From: Cristatella mucedo
Taxonomy: Eukaryota > Bryozoa > Phylactolaemata > Cristatellidae
NCBI GenBank assembly: GCA_009760855.2
Contig: WPIO01000064.1
Coordinates: 1,937,501-2,001,500, forward strand
Reading direction: 5' to 3'
Length of the DNA stretch: 64,000 nucleotides
Of this stretch, positions 33,300-45,680 are shown one piece after another. The position numbers and the translations under genes are program-made. The stretch's first letter is position 1. Each line of letters begins with the position of its first letter. Under the pieces are notes generated by a model. It saw only the letters and a program-made list of their open reading frames with translations. It was not told where the DNA came from and did not search any database.

Positions 33300-35800
33300 A
33301 TGTGCAAGTTTATTATATTTATTATATATATATTATATAGTTTATTTATTTATTATATTTAAGCAGGAGTCACTAACTTGAGGCCCTGGAAAACAAAAGG
33401 GTAGCTTTAAAATCACGAATGTCGGTTCCTTGTAACAATAGATAATTTCTACGGACGGGGATAAGATTCTCACCGAGACCAAATTAAAACGTTCTTGTAG
33501 CCGATGGCCTGTTGTTGCACTCTTCTTTTCACAGGACTCCTCTGTGAAGCTAAATGATAAGCGACCGCCCTACAATTTGACCTACAATGTGACCTACAAT
33601 GGCTTTAATCAAATGCAGAACAACAATCAAGAAAAAGAGTATAGAGCATAGATACCAGCACGAATACCGCTATCCCGGTGACAAAATTGACTACATCAGG
33701 AGTCTGGAGTAGCGCCATACCTGACCTGGAACTTTTAGAAACCACTTACTTCTTTTGCCTTTGACATTTCCTCTGCCGGAAACATCAAAGTAATTGCCAT
33801 AATGGTACTCGACGTTGGTGTCTACAAACATAAGCTGCAGTGTTCGCTAACTTCCATGTGCCTGTCAGTGTCTTTGCTCAGCACAGAAAATTCTCGCGAA
33901 CCTGCGCCCCAAAGTGCGCGTGTGCGCCGAAAAAAGACGGCAGCAATTTCAGCGCACTAATCATCGTGAGTGCTTAGCGAGCCGCCATGTTCGGGTACTT
34001 GCACAGATCGAGCGCAATCAGGCGCACATAGATAGACACATGCGCAGGGACGTAACGACGACGATGCGCTAGGAAAGCAGCTGTGCAAAACAATGGCAGC
34101 AGGGCAGGGTGATGACAATTTATGACCAAAGCACCGGCAGGTCTTCTGAGGTGTAGGAACGTTGGAGGCATGGGCTGCACGGACAACTGGCACAGCGGAG
34201 TTGAGCCGGGCATTTAAACCAGCTGCCAGCTCTTGATTAGCATGGCCTGCGGGCCATGTGCACAGCCCGCACTGAAGCAACGCTTCATATTGATCTCCAA
34301 GCGATCCACTTTTTTAACTAAGCCTGTGGCTGTGAGTAAATAATCTAACTGTTTTGCTTTTCAAATAGATATTAAAAAGGCCGCCTCGACAGGTAGTCTT
34401 CATGTGCAGTCGCTGCCCACAATCAGGGTCTACTTACCGCAGTGACTGGTCAAAGATGTTACCTGGCGCCCTGGTTTTCTCCGAGCACGTCGTCGTCCGT
34501 TACTTGGGCAAACTTCATCTGATATCCCATTGTGGTGGTAATGAAATTATAATGCAAGTGAACGAGAACTTTGAAAATTCGAGGAGAAAATAACTATGGA
34601 GGTCGTTGCTTCTACTCCCGAAGACGATGTGACTTACCGAGTTCTTGGTTACTCGGAGTTACTCGGAGTTCTTACCGAGTTCCGAGTTCTTGACAGCGTT
34701 GTGATATTCTTCGGGGTATTAAAGGCATTAAAAATCCGATTGATTGCTAGACAACATTTATACAAACGCGTGTGCGTATAATGCTTTATGCCAGAATACG
34801 ACACACCAGGTTGGCCACCGCAAAAGCCTCCATAGTCAGAAAGCAAATCTCTGCTGCGTCTCCCAAAGCAGACGTACGGTGCACAGAAGTCACGTGAGTC
34901 AGAAGGGCGGAACGTAAAGCCACGAGCCTCTCCATGAGACAGGTGGCGGCGGCGGCAGCTTAAGGCTCGATGCCTGAACTCTTCGTTCAGTCTGTCAGCT
35001 ACTTCGAGTATCTGATTGGCCTACAGCCCAAGCTGCTAAGTGGCAGTATACCCTAGGGCATTGTCTCGTCTAGCCTTTCTAAGCTGGTCGCCAGACACAG
35101 AGCATGCATGCCAATGATCTTGTTTCTCTAAGAAGCCCGTTTGAAACCACCGCTAGCAACATTTTGAAAACAATTCAGCCAGCTGCATAAGCCGCACTGT
35201 GAGGCCAAGCTGGTCGAACGCCTCGCCAGCTGCACCAGTCGCCAGGGCAGCTGCCTGCCTGCCCGCCCGCCCGATATCGTAGGTCGTACTGGTGGTACGA
35301 ATCGTTCGGGAAGAGGCTTTCGATCATATCAGCAAATACACTGAACACAAATCTCGAAGCGCAGAAACCAGATAAGAAACAGTCTTCTCGAAACTCGTTA
35401 TTCAGTCTCTCAGTTGACCGATCTCTCGATGAGCATGAAAGTTGTTACCGGGCATCTCACGACCGACCCTGATTCAGACCAAACCCGGGCAAGAGAGGGG
35501 AGCTTAATTTCAACTGCCTGTAATATCGACTCTACATGACTTCGCAACTTGAAAAATATCAACTTTATAACCATAAAATGTGCTTTAATGTTAAATTCAA
35601 CACTTAAACGCTTCCAGATTCCATAGTGCAAACATCTTTTTTCCTTACTCAACCAGAAATGGCACACTTGTACGGTGCAGCAGCTACCATATTGTTCAAA
35701 TGTATATATGACTTTCACTAGGCAGCCTTCTTACCGGGGACCATTTAGCATAATATTTTTAGTCAAGCATGCCGGCTTTATGGGGGGTTGGAGAAATCTG
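33300..35800. other. CUB gene intron 3, no repeats recognised
   Basis: Unique-looking sequence between exons 4 and 3. Small frames (33957-34280, 35410-35718) show no domain pattern. A short local duplication, ttactcggagtt, occurs at 34648-34672. Confidence 0.5.
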
Positions 35801-35815
35801 TCGAAAATAACTCAC

Positions 35816-36015
35816 CGATATTGAGAAATTTGACCTTCACCTGAAACGCCGTCGTACTCGTCAAGTTCGCGACCTTGAACAGCAACCTTGCTGAGTTATA
35901 AGAGGTTATTCTGCGAATTCCAATTCCTCGGTCATATACGCCGCAGAGTTCAGTCGGAGCCCACTGTTGGATTGTTCCCACTCCATCGAAGATCTTCAGA
36001 AATCCGGCTGTACAC
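35816..36015 (-). CDS. CUB-domain gene, exon 3: second half of CUB1
   Basis: Opens CTAGFLKIFDG, the classic CUB signature (third Cys, then a hydrophobic-x-hydrophobic-x-D-G turn). It continues through a fourth Cys (ELCGV) and ends in the final strands (ARLLFKVANLTSTT, then FQVKVKFLNI). NLT is a possible N-glycosylation site. The acceptor is TGTCATTTCAG|G and the donor AATATCG|GTGAGT. The phase is one base in and one base out; joined to exon 2 it gives a Thr codon at the junction. With exon 2 this completes a CUB domain of normal size with all four cysteines. Confidence 0.82.
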
Positions 36016-36561
36016 CTGAAATGACAAACAACACTGCCGTCTCACGACGATCGCGAAAATATCGTGCACCGTAGGATTCCTTAGAGAACGCTGCCAAAAG
36101 ATGAAGAATCTTTTCACTACTGCACGATTAAGTAATGAATTGTATCTCAACGCGAAAACAGAAAAGTGCAGCAGGCGGAAAGAAGCGCCCGTTGAACACG
36201 TGGTTGAACGTGTCGTACGTATCTGCAGAGGAAAGGACAAGAAAGGAAACTATCGTCGTTTCGACGAAGCAGCATATTCTATTTCAAATACTTTTGATTA
36301 CATCGTCACAAGTTCACAGCTCATGGGTTACCTGGTCACCTGTTAGCATGAAGTTTCTGGAAGCCTCGGGAATTGCTAAGTGCGCATGCGCAGGTCGTCG
36401 TGGTAGGCAGGGACACTGGTACCGTGCTGGGGAAAGCGCCTAAGAATAGCAGATGCCCAAGACACCGATTCCGTGAGCAGGACCACACAACGAGCACAAG
36501 TAGCCAAATGATGTTTGGCAGATTGCTATTTCGCTTCACGGCAGACTTTTTGGGGCTCGGT

Positions 36562-36808
36562 GTTAGAGGAGAGAGAGAGAGTGCTCAAGAAAGAGAGATA
36601 GAGAGAGAGAGAGAGGGATAGAGAGAGCGCGCGCGCAGGCTAGAGGAAGAGAAAAAGTGATGGCTAAAGAGCAAGGGAGAGCTAGAGTGAGAACCAGAGA
36701 GTAAGAAGAAACATCGCGAGGCAGTGTGAGGCAGAGTGAGAGAGAGAGAGATAGTAGGAGAGTGGTAGTGATGATAAAGTGAAGAAAATGATAGTGGTAG
36801 GGATAGCG

Positions 36809-36897
<89 letters not shown>

Positions 36898-36962
36898 AGA
36901 GCCAGAATCTGAGGAAGAGAGAGAGAGAGAGGGCATATTGAGAGTGAGGGAGAGAGAGAGAA
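36562..36962. repeat. (GA)n-rich tract
   Basis: Interrupted GA repeats with a pure core of about 80 bases at 36810-36891. Produces long Leu/Ser or Arg/Glu frames that are not genes. Lies in intron 2. Confidence 0.93.
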
Positions 36963-38400
36963 GTGAAATGGTTCGTGCCTAAATGTAGAATTTTGAGCTC
37001 ACTAATTGCTGATCGTATATGAACCAATTGTGTTCTTTTTTGCTTTCGGAACTGTTCAAGAAAAAAACACACCCTATGAAGTAAAAAATGTAGAAAATGC
37101 AATATCAATCAGTAGCAACTGCTCGTCTTCCCAATTAGCAAACCGCGGCTAGCGGGTCGGGAACTTGGCGGGGTCTAATCTTAGACGACAGCAGATACGA
37201 GGAAAGTCCGTCCGACCAATGGAACGGACGCTAGGGACTCAGACCAGGGAACCCGCAAGGCTACTACTTAGGCCTGAACGGTAAGTCAATTATGTCTCGC
37301 ATTAATTGGTTCGGATGCATTAGGGTCAGAACCGTCCACAGTGCTTCGGTGCAAGTTGGCAAGTCGTCAATGGACATTAATGGAGGCGGCACTCGGATGA
37401 GCAACGAACGCAAACCGTGCGTCGCTCCAGTTGAAGCGTTTTTTTAGAAGATCTGCTTTCCTAGCAGCGGTACACTCCGGAATTGGATAATGTCGATCGC
37501 ATTGTCGCATCAAGCGGTCGCGGCTCACGTCGAGAATACCAGTCCCTGAGGAATAAAAGCCTTTTCGTTGACTGACGCACGCATTCTCACGCTGCAGGTA
37601 ATCCTGCTCAATTTGCGAGGCATGAGGGCAACGCACGCTGAACAGTGCTTCTCTCGGCGAGAGCCCGCTTTAGGCTGCTTTAGACGAGATCCCGCTTGCT
37701 TTAGGCTGCTTTAGGCGAGAGCCACGGTCGATCTTTAGGCCCGAAGGAAGGAAGGGTGGCTCCTCGTGGCTGTAGGGCTGTCGGAAGTTTTGGCAAACCT
37801 TTGGCTGCGAGGACAGACCATTCGGGGGCAAGGGAGTCCGCATATAATATCCACCCTATTCGCCCATCCCCGTACAATCCATTATCGGTCTCGTGAGACT
37901 TAAATACGTTCGTATATCCGGCCAAACTTTGCAATGACCCGTGGATGTGTTTTCTTACTTTTACATGACGATATTAAAAGCAAAGCACTATCTAATCTCT
38001 AATTTAGCGAAAACGGAATTTAAAATAAGTAGATTCCACCCCCCTCAACTAGTGGCTATGGCAGCCTGAATGACAGCCGACGACAATCATGAGGTCGAAT
38101 TGAGTGTTATTGCTGCTTCTACGTGACTTCGTGCTATTACTACCCACCTATTGGCTCCAGCGTACACAGCAGAAATAAAACGATTTAGACGACTTTCCTC
38201 ACTCCACTGGTGAACTAAAACAGACCAGAAACCTAGTTACAGACTCCCTATGAACAGTAGCAAGTATTATTGCGAACCCTGAAACTACTACTTTTCGGGT
38301 ATTCGATCTTTTTTCGAGTAGCTAGCTCCTTTAGAAGCTCATATTAGAATTATATTATATTATTATATTAGAAGCTCATATCGTCTGTTTGCGTTTACTG

Positions 38401-38589
38401 CAGCGGTTCTCAACCTTTCTAATGCCGCAACCCTTTAATACAGTGGCTCATGTTGTGGCGACTCCCAAACATAAAATTATTATTTGCGAAATGTGGAAAT
38501 GCGTGTTTTTCCGATGGTCTTAGGCAACCTGTGTGAAAGGGTTGTTCGACCCCCAAAGGGTTCGCGACCCAACCGGTTGAGAACCGCTG
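38401..38589 (-). mobile_element. SPIN-like non-autonomous hAT element, best terminal repeats
   Basis: A 189-bp copy in the opposite orientation to the other two, with perfect 14-bp terminal inverted repeats (CAGCGGTTCTCAAC at 38401-38414 and its complement at 38576-38589). The flanks gtttactg and gtttatgc look like a degraded 8-bp duplication. It lies in intron 2 of the CUB gene. It contains the diagnostic gaccatcgg / ccgatggtc block and no open frame. Confidence 0.85.
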
Positions 38590-38597
38590 GTTTATGC

Positions 38598-38665
38598 GAA
38601 TACATTAAAGTGCCCCGAAAAAGATTTAGTTCTCATAGGCACTGCAAAAATACTTTATTACTCTT
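38598..38665 (+). mobile_element. LINE/SINE 3' tail next to a hAT element
   Basis: ttaaagtgccccgaaaaaga, then tttagttctcataggcactg, the family tail with no coding part. Confidence 0.5.
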
Positions 38666-38904
38666 ACCGTCAGTATAGTTGAGAGCTTGAGATGACTTAA
38701 ATAAATCTTGCTCTGTGGGTGGGCTTTATGATTTCGGCTCATGCACAGCCTTACGACTCAGTCACGAGCTGAAGAAGGGGTAGTTTCTAAGCGCTCTATT
38801 CTATCCAAAACCCGCTATTTTTAAATGAGTATTAGGTTTATTGACCAATTTTATGAGTGCTGTCTAAAACTTGAATCAGTAACGTTGCATTTCGTATCTT
38901 TGCG

Positions 38905-39075
38905 CTGGATCCTAGCCCAGGAGGTAAGGTGCTCGTTCTTCTCGACCCAAGTCCGTGGATTTGAGTCCTGCCTGCAGTGTGCGATCCCATATTGTCCACG
39001 GCAAGCGGTGGCGATAGCCGTGAAGGCTCTTCTGCTGCTCTTGATGTGCAAAGTGCTTGAAACTCGATTCCCATC
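38905..39075 (+). mobile_element. tRNA-derived SINE, family A, with LINE-like end
   Basis: A box tagcccaggaggtaaggtgc at 38913, degraded B box gatttgagtcctg, and body gcaagcggtggcgatagccg. The end, gcaaagtgcttgaaactcga, resembles the LINE tail rather than the usual family A end. Confidence 0.72.
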
Positions 39076-39416
39076 AACATGTTTTCATCTCTTCAAATCC
39101 CAATCTACTTTCAAAAATAATGAATACTCAAGCCGAACGTCTGCACATCCAGGTATGCATGCGTGCGCTCGCGTCCGCGAATGTCTTCTATATATTGATC
39201 TGCTATCTATGTAATTGCAAGCAGTAAATTACCAGGCACCTTAGCGGCCGAATAGACCTTCCTCGCTGACGTTATGCCCACCCTAGCGGTCAAATCGTGC
39301 GCCCGTACAGCCTAAGCATTTAAGCCGAAGAGTCCGCGTCCGAGACGTAGCGGCCGTCCGAAATGTCCGAGGCCAAATCGTTCGTACACTGAAGGCTGAA
39401 TGGACCTCCAGGGAAC

Positions 39417-39458
39417 CTGCTGCTGCTGCTGCTGCTGCTGATGCTGCTGATGCTGCTG

Positions 39459-39497
<39 letters not shown>
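39417..39497. repeat. (CTG)n trinucleotide repeat
   Basis: About 26 triplets, interrupted three times by ATG. On the CUB gene strand this is CAG within intron 2, so it is not coding in that gene. Confidence 0.93.
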
Positions 39498-39715
39498 AGT
39501 TTAGACCGGGCTTCAAAGCAACCCAAGCGGCTGCCGCTTCCGGCTTTTTGACTTTGGCACAGACGATTCTGAGGATGGACTATGGGGATGATGGGTATTC
39601 ATTCACTAGACGAGGCATTTGGGCCCCCTACTCTTCACCATTCGGGGGGGGGGGGGGTTCTAGAGCACACTGGAGGTGCAAGAAGGTCGGATGCTTAAGC
39701 TAGTGCAAGCGATTG

Positions 39716-39882
39716 GCCCGATAGCCCAGGAGGTAAGTCGCTGGCTCTTAAACGACAGTGGTCGTGGGTTCGAATCCTGCAGTGGGCGATCCTTTATTGC
39801 CAACTGCAAGCGGTGGCGATAGCTGTTAAGGCTCTTCTGCCGCTATGCAAATGAGGCTGCTAAATCAGCTAATGTTTTTTAT
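39716..39882 (+). mobile_element. tRNA-derived SINE, family A, best copy
   Basis: A box tagcccaggaggtaagtcgc and B box gggttcgaatcc (39766-39777). The body is cgatcctttattgccaactg, caagcggtggcgatagctgt, ctcttctgccgctatgcaaa and the end gctgctaaatcagctaatg. It serves as the reference for the other copies. Confidence 0.85.
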
Positions 39883-40429
39883 TGGAGCTGTCTGTAAGCC
39901 AAAGAGGATGTTGAAGTTTATTCGATGCTTCGGTTATGGAGCAAGTGAAGCTCAGCACAGAAGTGGTTTGCTGTGGCTCGCTACGGCGTTAAAGAAAACT
40001 TGGACAATTTCTGCACCAATTGCAGTCAGACCGATTTCAGGGCAAAGGGTCCGAGTCCTGAATACTGGGAGCTACAGAAATCTATAAGCAATGCCACAAA
40101 ACTCTCTTCTCCAATCGGATGGCTCTGCTATTTGCAATGCTGCAAAGCTGAAATCTGGGTGACTCGACAGTGGAGGCATGGATCACGCAATCACGCAATT
40201 ACAACCGGTGCTGGGTTAGCATGCTCAAATTACGGACAACAGGTGTCACTTGATTTCTGCTAGATAATAGTAATAATACACTTGTAGATTAACCAATTTG
40301 GGGTGAGGTCCTCAAGCTTGAGGGTGCCTATAGGCTTGTGTGGTGACACTTGCATGCTATCTGCTTGCTTTCGCTTGCTGATCTAATCATGACCTTGAAG
40401 TCATTAATGTGTAGTGATTGCTTCTCTTT

Positions 40430-40505
40430 CGGCGAGTTGTAAAGCACCTGGATAGAGATTATGTTCTCTTAGAGGGCTACACAGAAGACTTATTATTATC
40501 ATTAT
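40430..40505 (+). mobile_element. LINE 3' tail
   Basis: tgtaaagcacctggatagag, then attatgttctcttagagggc, then (ATT). It faces an opposing tail starting at 40505. Confidence 0.6.
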
Positions 40506-40640
40506 TGTTATTACAATATTAGCAATGCATTTGCCGAGTGCCCTCGCAGAACTTAAACTCTTCCTAAGCACTTTACATATGCTGTAAAGGAAGCACGATC
40601 ATCAAATGGTTTGTGGCAACGTGCACAATGTCAACAAGCA
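40506..40640 (-). mobile_element. LINE 3' tail, minus strand
   Basis: Leftward: gcacgttgccacaaaccatt, then catatgctgtaaaggaagca on the plus strand, then the tail gccctcgcagaacttaaactc region. It lies tail to tail with the preceding one. Confidence 0.6.
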
Positions 40641-40906
40641 TGACGTGGTGACAAGGGTGACTTGAACGGCATCGCAACGTAAAGTGGAAGACACGATCGA
40701 TTTCTTGTCGTACGCACTAATACGTATGTTCACAGTACCTTGACAAAGGCGCTTTGCCGATTTTCACACGTTCCTACCCCATACGGTGTAAGGTGACAAC
40801 GCCGCACTATTTAGCTGCCAGAAAGGTATTTGCAGTGCTGAAGCACGCGAGAGCGAGAGTTGATAGAAGTAAGAAGGGCGCGCGCACTGAAAGCGGCTGT
40901 GCTTAC

Positions 40907-41102
40907 GTCTTTGTCCGCTCGCTGTAATAGGTCGTCGGCATCCTGAGCTCCAGTACTTGCACTTCAATGTACATGGAGTCGCCGGCCATGAACTCCCACG
41001 CACACTCGAAGGGTTTGCCCAGCATTTGCGGCGTGTACCTTGGAAAGTTGACCTTGGCGGTGACTGGGCTCACTTCAGTCAGGCGCGTACCGCAATCAAT
41101 CT
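40907..41102 (-). CDS. CUB-domain gene, exon 2: first half of CUB1
   Basis: Encodes 64 full codons beginning IDCGTRLTEV, with the CUB first-half pattern: Cys, then FPRYTP (the usual SPNYP position), then FECAWEF (second Cys plus aromatic strand), then a hydrophobic strand (MYIEVQVLEL). The acceptor is GGTTTTGCAG|AG and the donor is AAAGAC|GTAAGC. The exon enters with two bases and leaves with two, matching exons 1 and 3. CUB domains are about 110-residue extracellular beta-sandwiches used for protein or ligand binding. The intron to exon 3 (4.9 kb) holds the CTG repeat, SINEs and a hAT element. Confidence 0.8.
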
Positions 41103-41614
41103 CTGCAAAACCAGCATGGCGGCCCTGCACGCTTTGATGCCATCGCGTCGGCTCGGCGCGAGGACAGAACTCAAGCCCAGGCTCAAAGGCGCCTGCGAAG
41201 AGACTCGCTCGTGTACGTACAGGAGCCGTACGAAATTCGCCGAAAACTAACTAGTTACGACCGCTTGGATCTCGCCGCTTCTTGAAATTACATCAGGAGA
41301 TGCACCCTTAGCATTCGCCGTCGGATTCGATATAACTGTGCTCATAGATTTAACTCTCTCCTTTTGCCTACTCACCTCATTTGAGGTTCTCTATTGCGTC
41401 GCGGAGAATGCAGCCCGTCCCTCGAGTCATTTGTACGTTAGCATATCGAGTGTTGTTGATGAGAGCTGTACCGGAAGTTCCTTCTGTGGCCGTTTAAATG
41501 TTCGCGAACGCAAACCAGCGGGAAGTAGATGCGTCAAGCACGCTGCAGAGCTTAACGGGTAGCTATACGAATTACGCAAGCCTATGCCAGCTGCCCTTAG
41601 CTTGCACTTGCATG

Positions 41615-41616
<2 letters not shown>

Positions 41617-41653
<37 letters not shown>

Positions 41654-41785
41654 AAGAGAAAGAGCGAGAGAGACCGAGCGAGAGAGAGACGGACAGACAG
41701 ACAGAGACAGAGAGAGACAGAGACAGAGAGAGACAGACACGGAGAGAGACAGAGACAGAGAGGGGAGAGAGAGAGAGAGCGAGAG
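41617..41785. repeat. compound (GA)n/(CAGA)n tract
   Basis: agagag, then gacagacag, then gagagacagagaca arrays. Intron 1. Confidence 0.92.
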
Positions 41786-42799
41786 GCTCTAGAATATTCG
41801 CCGTCAGACAGAAGCTAATCTCTACCGTTTAAGAAGCACGAAATCAATCCCTTTTCGTGCCAATGAAGCCTCGTCTTCTCGATTTTGGAATTAAGAGGCA
41901 TTTGGCAAAATGAATCAATGAGACTAATTACGATATTTGCCTTCTCTTCGCAGCCATAGCAAGATCGGATAGCCAGGATTGCGTGATTTGACCCACGACC
42001 CCCGACTCCTTGCCTCACCTAATTAATTTAAGTGGGCTCTTCTCATCATGGAAATCGTTGAACCGACCGGGTTGCGCACGTTTAAATTAGCGGCTCTACA
42101 ACCAATGGCCAATTAATGCGAGAGGCACTCCTCCACTCTGGCAGTTTACAATCCTGTCACCGATCTCTGGCCTCCCTTGTACGGCGGTCGGCGGACAGCG
42201 ACAAATCGCCAATACTCTGCCGATGTAAAGCCGTCTGTCTGTTCACTCTGAGCAGACAGACGTCAGCGCCCTCTGACGGTCCTCTGAGTTGCTCGCGTGA
42301 GATCCGGCTCCCATCGGCTCCCTGTGCGTGCGGTACAACGTCCAGACTTTGTCCTCGTGGGGGAAAAAGCAAGTAGTGGCAACAAACCGGTCGTATTTCC
42401 TGCTCACTCGGATGAGCTGATCATATTGGTTGAAAGCTGAGATTCGTACGCAGGAATCCACGGCGAGCGGCCGACAAGCGAATCGTCGCACGTCGCTGCG
42501 GGTGGGTGGGGCGGCCGTCGATCGACCTCTATCTATTTGCAAGCGGAAAGGTCAAAGCTGACCTCCGGCCTTCGTCAAACCGCGCCCATCCGGAGCGGAG
42601 CGAAAACTCGTGGCCACAGTTGGATGCGAAAAATCTGCGACGCCTAGGCGGCGAGGCGATAGATAAATTTATTGGCTGCAACACACGAATCGCCCCGCGA
42701 ATGCCACTGCTCGCTGCTCGCCCTCAGCTGAACTGCAGGACAAGCCAAGCCTTCAACTCGAATGCACCAGGAGTCGGGATTTTTCATTTCCGGGTACGG

Positions 42800-42990
42800 T
42801 CACTGACGACATTCTACCTTACATTCTTTAAGGCTCAGCTCAAGACGCATTTCGCTTATGCACGCTTGATACCGCGCATTACACTAACACTTGGAAACTG
42901 AATCTTTTGCAGTAAGATGTAAAGCGCTTGAATGGAGACAAAGTTCTCGTAGGATGCCACGCAAACAACCTGTTATTATTATTATTATTG
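42800..42990 (+). mobile_element. LINE 3' tail
   Basis: ttaaggctcagctcaagacg (TFKAQLKTHF) is followed by atgtaaagcgcttgaatgga and a degraded hairpin, then (ATT)5. Confidence 0.6.
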
Positions 42991-43929
42991 TATAACTACT
43001 TAGTTGTTGTGCTTGACAGTGTATACAGCCCGCACAGTGCCGCTGTATGTACTCTATAGGGTTTCGATAGGAAATCAATGGATCTGGCAAACAACGTGTA
43101 TGACATACATTTAGGTAGAAATACAAGGCAAAGTTAAAGTAGGTGAACAATCTTGGACGTTTATATCAACAGATTCTCTGTCACCTAAGGTGAGCAGAAG
43201 AGAGCGAATCTTTGTACTCGTTGAACATGAACGCTTGAAGTGAGTTCTAGTCAGAGACCCGCTGAGCTGAATGTGGTTTTTCCCTCCAATGTAGCATGTT
43301 CTCTTGACACTTGGAAACTTGAAAGTCTACTCCTGAAATTTGGAAGAAGCTAACAATGCTTACGGAGTTCAGCGAGGCGCACAGATGTGATTTATACGTG
43401 TATCTTCATTTGCCATGCATTATCAGTCCATCTCTGACGGCGAGTATGGCCGATATCCACTAGTCCCTTTCATCGCAGTACTAGTTGGTTGCAGTGGACA
43501 ATTAAGGAGCAGCAAGTGAAGTCTCGGCCCAACTAACTGCAGCATCTTTTACCTTGGCAGGGCCAGCTGCCGGACTTATATGATCCGTGTGCGCCACAAG
43601 TAAAATGCCCATAAAGAGGTCGGGTTCTCCTAAGGCAATTGTGCAAATGCCTTGCTATTATTGCTATCATCATTTTTCTTACCATTGAGCTGGCTACCCT
43701 TGACGGCCTTGACCTACCAAAGTGGGAGCTGCGTGGAATCATGAGCATCTTTCTCGCAGCCTTTTCCGTTTGAGTGAATTTTGGGTTTTTGTACGAGCAA
43801 AAATTGAGCGTTATATAACTTGCAATATGAATAGATATAGACGTAGTCTAGAAATGGACATTGTACTTTCTGTGCGCCAAAAAATGCTTTATTATTGTTA
43901 TTAGCCTTGAGTCTGACTGAGAGTACCAA

Positions 43930-44390
43930 AGAGCTCTAATGCGACAACCTCGTGCCTCCCTGCACCTGTACTCCCGCGTTGCTCTGCCAAGTACTCTTAG
44001 CTGCTCATGTGCCCTGAATGTACTCTGCTGCTTTCATCATCATCTCCATGTGCAACTACCACGGAGGCAGGGCTCCCAGTTAAGCAACTCCAAACTCTTC
44101 GGAGACAGTGTGCGGGCTCCTGTGCTGCCAAGGCCTGGAACTCACTATTGGCTAACCTCGCGATATCTCCTTACCTGATGCAACATTTAAAAAGAAGCCA
44201 GAGAACCGCTTGTTTCTCTCTCCGCCATTCTAACTCTCCCAGCGAATTACCCAGCACGTGCTTGAGCAAGATAAAATCGTGCATTTTATCATCAATCAAT
44301 TGATAAACTTCCTTTACAGCATTATTAAAGAGTCAAGAAAGAGATTGAGTTTTCTGAGACTGCCGTACTCGTGCATTATTATTATTATAG
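43930..44390 (+). mobile_element. LINE 3' fragment
   Basis: Carries LPVKQLQTLRRQCAGSCAAKAWNSLLANL, which matches the LKSFGDRAF...AWNSLPT region in a shifted frame. Then comes a 3' UTR with agtcaagaaagagattgagt and an (ATT) run at 44375. A piece is deleted compared with full copies. Confidence 0.65.
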
Positions 44391-44537
44391 CGATATGCTA
44401 TGCGCCGTATAGCGGTGGATGCAGAAGTTTCTGGATATACTTTAAACTCGGCTGTTGTTGTCTTTGTGGGCTCTGATATCAGAGTAACTCAACAGCCTGC
44501 AGTACCGGCTACATCCTGCGCTTCAGATTAATTACTT

Positions 44538-44731
44538 ACTCTCTCTCTCTCTTTTTCTCTCTCTTTCTCTCTATCTCTCTCTCTTTCTCTCTCTCTCTCC
44601 CCTTTCTCTCTCTCTCTGTCTCGCTGCTCACTTGCTCACTCCATCTCCTTCTATCTCCTCTCTCTCCCCCTCTCTCCTTCTCTCCCCTCTCTCTCCCTCT
44701 CTCTTTCTGTCTCTCTCTCTCCTCTCTCTCC

Positions 44732-44785
<54 letters not shown>

Positions 44786-44798
44786 CTCCACCTCTCTC

Positions 44799-44879
<81 letters not shown>

Positions 44880-44922
44880 ATCTATCTCTCTCCCCCTCTC
44901 TCTTCCTTTCTCTCTCTCTCTA
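44538..44922. repeat. compound (CT)n and (TATC)n tract
   Basis: CT-rich DNA of about 385 bases containing about ten TATC units near 44745-44780. Confidence 0.93.
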
Positions 44923-45482
44923 TAATAATAATAATAATAATAATAATAATGCACTTGATAAAGCGTCCTCAGATAACCCAATCTCTTTCTAGGCACTTCA
45001 CATTTGCTGCAAATGGAAATGCAATTGAATGTTAAGTAATATCATGCTTGATAAACATGAATAACATGGTTAGGAGTGACATGCACAGGGTCAACATGAA
45101 AATGTGGTTAGTGGCAGCATGCACACTGTCGGCACGCATAAGCACATCAAGGACGAATCACAGGGACCCACTGAATGCTGTCCTAAATAGGTGTGTTTTT
45201 AGGTTCCTTTTAAATGTGGTCAAGTCAGGGGATGTTCTGACGCAGGTCGGGAGTGAGTTCCAGGCTTTGGGAGCATACGAACTAAATGCACGGTCTCCAA
45301 AGGATTTGAGGTTTGTACGAGGTGTTTGTAGGCTGTTGGATTCCGAAAGCGGGTGGTACGATGCTTGGCCTGGTAGGGAAGTAGATCTGAGAGATAGGCT
45401 GGAGCCAAAGAATGATGTGACCTTAAAGTGAGCGACAAAACCTTGAAGTCAATCCGTTGCTTGAGTGGTAGCCAGTGCAGGT
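44923..45482 (-). mobile_element. LINE 3' half between CT microsatellites
   Basis: Read leftward from 45482: [40 protein letters not shown], then a frame break, the AWNSLP region, the 3' UTR and the (AAT)n tail at 44923-44953. The element is flanked on both sides by very long CT tracts; the 5' truncation point falls exactly at one of them. Confidence 0.83.

Positions 45483-45680
<198 letters not shown>

Noticed and set aside
36563-37108. Leu/Ser-rich 181-codon frame
   Set aside because: Translation of a (GA)n microsatellite; the same holds for frames at 44632-44925, 45220-45804 and 50755-50997.
39283-39526. Poly-Ala / poly-Ser frames
   Set aside because: Product of the intronic (CTG)n repeat with no start or splice context linking it to a gene.
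42243-42542. Minus-strand frame with protein-like sequence (SCVRISAFNQYDQLIRVSRK region)
   Set aside because: It lies between CUB exons 1 and 2, but those two join in phase without it and no donor or acceptor pair keeps frame. It could be an alternative exon, but there is no positive evidence.
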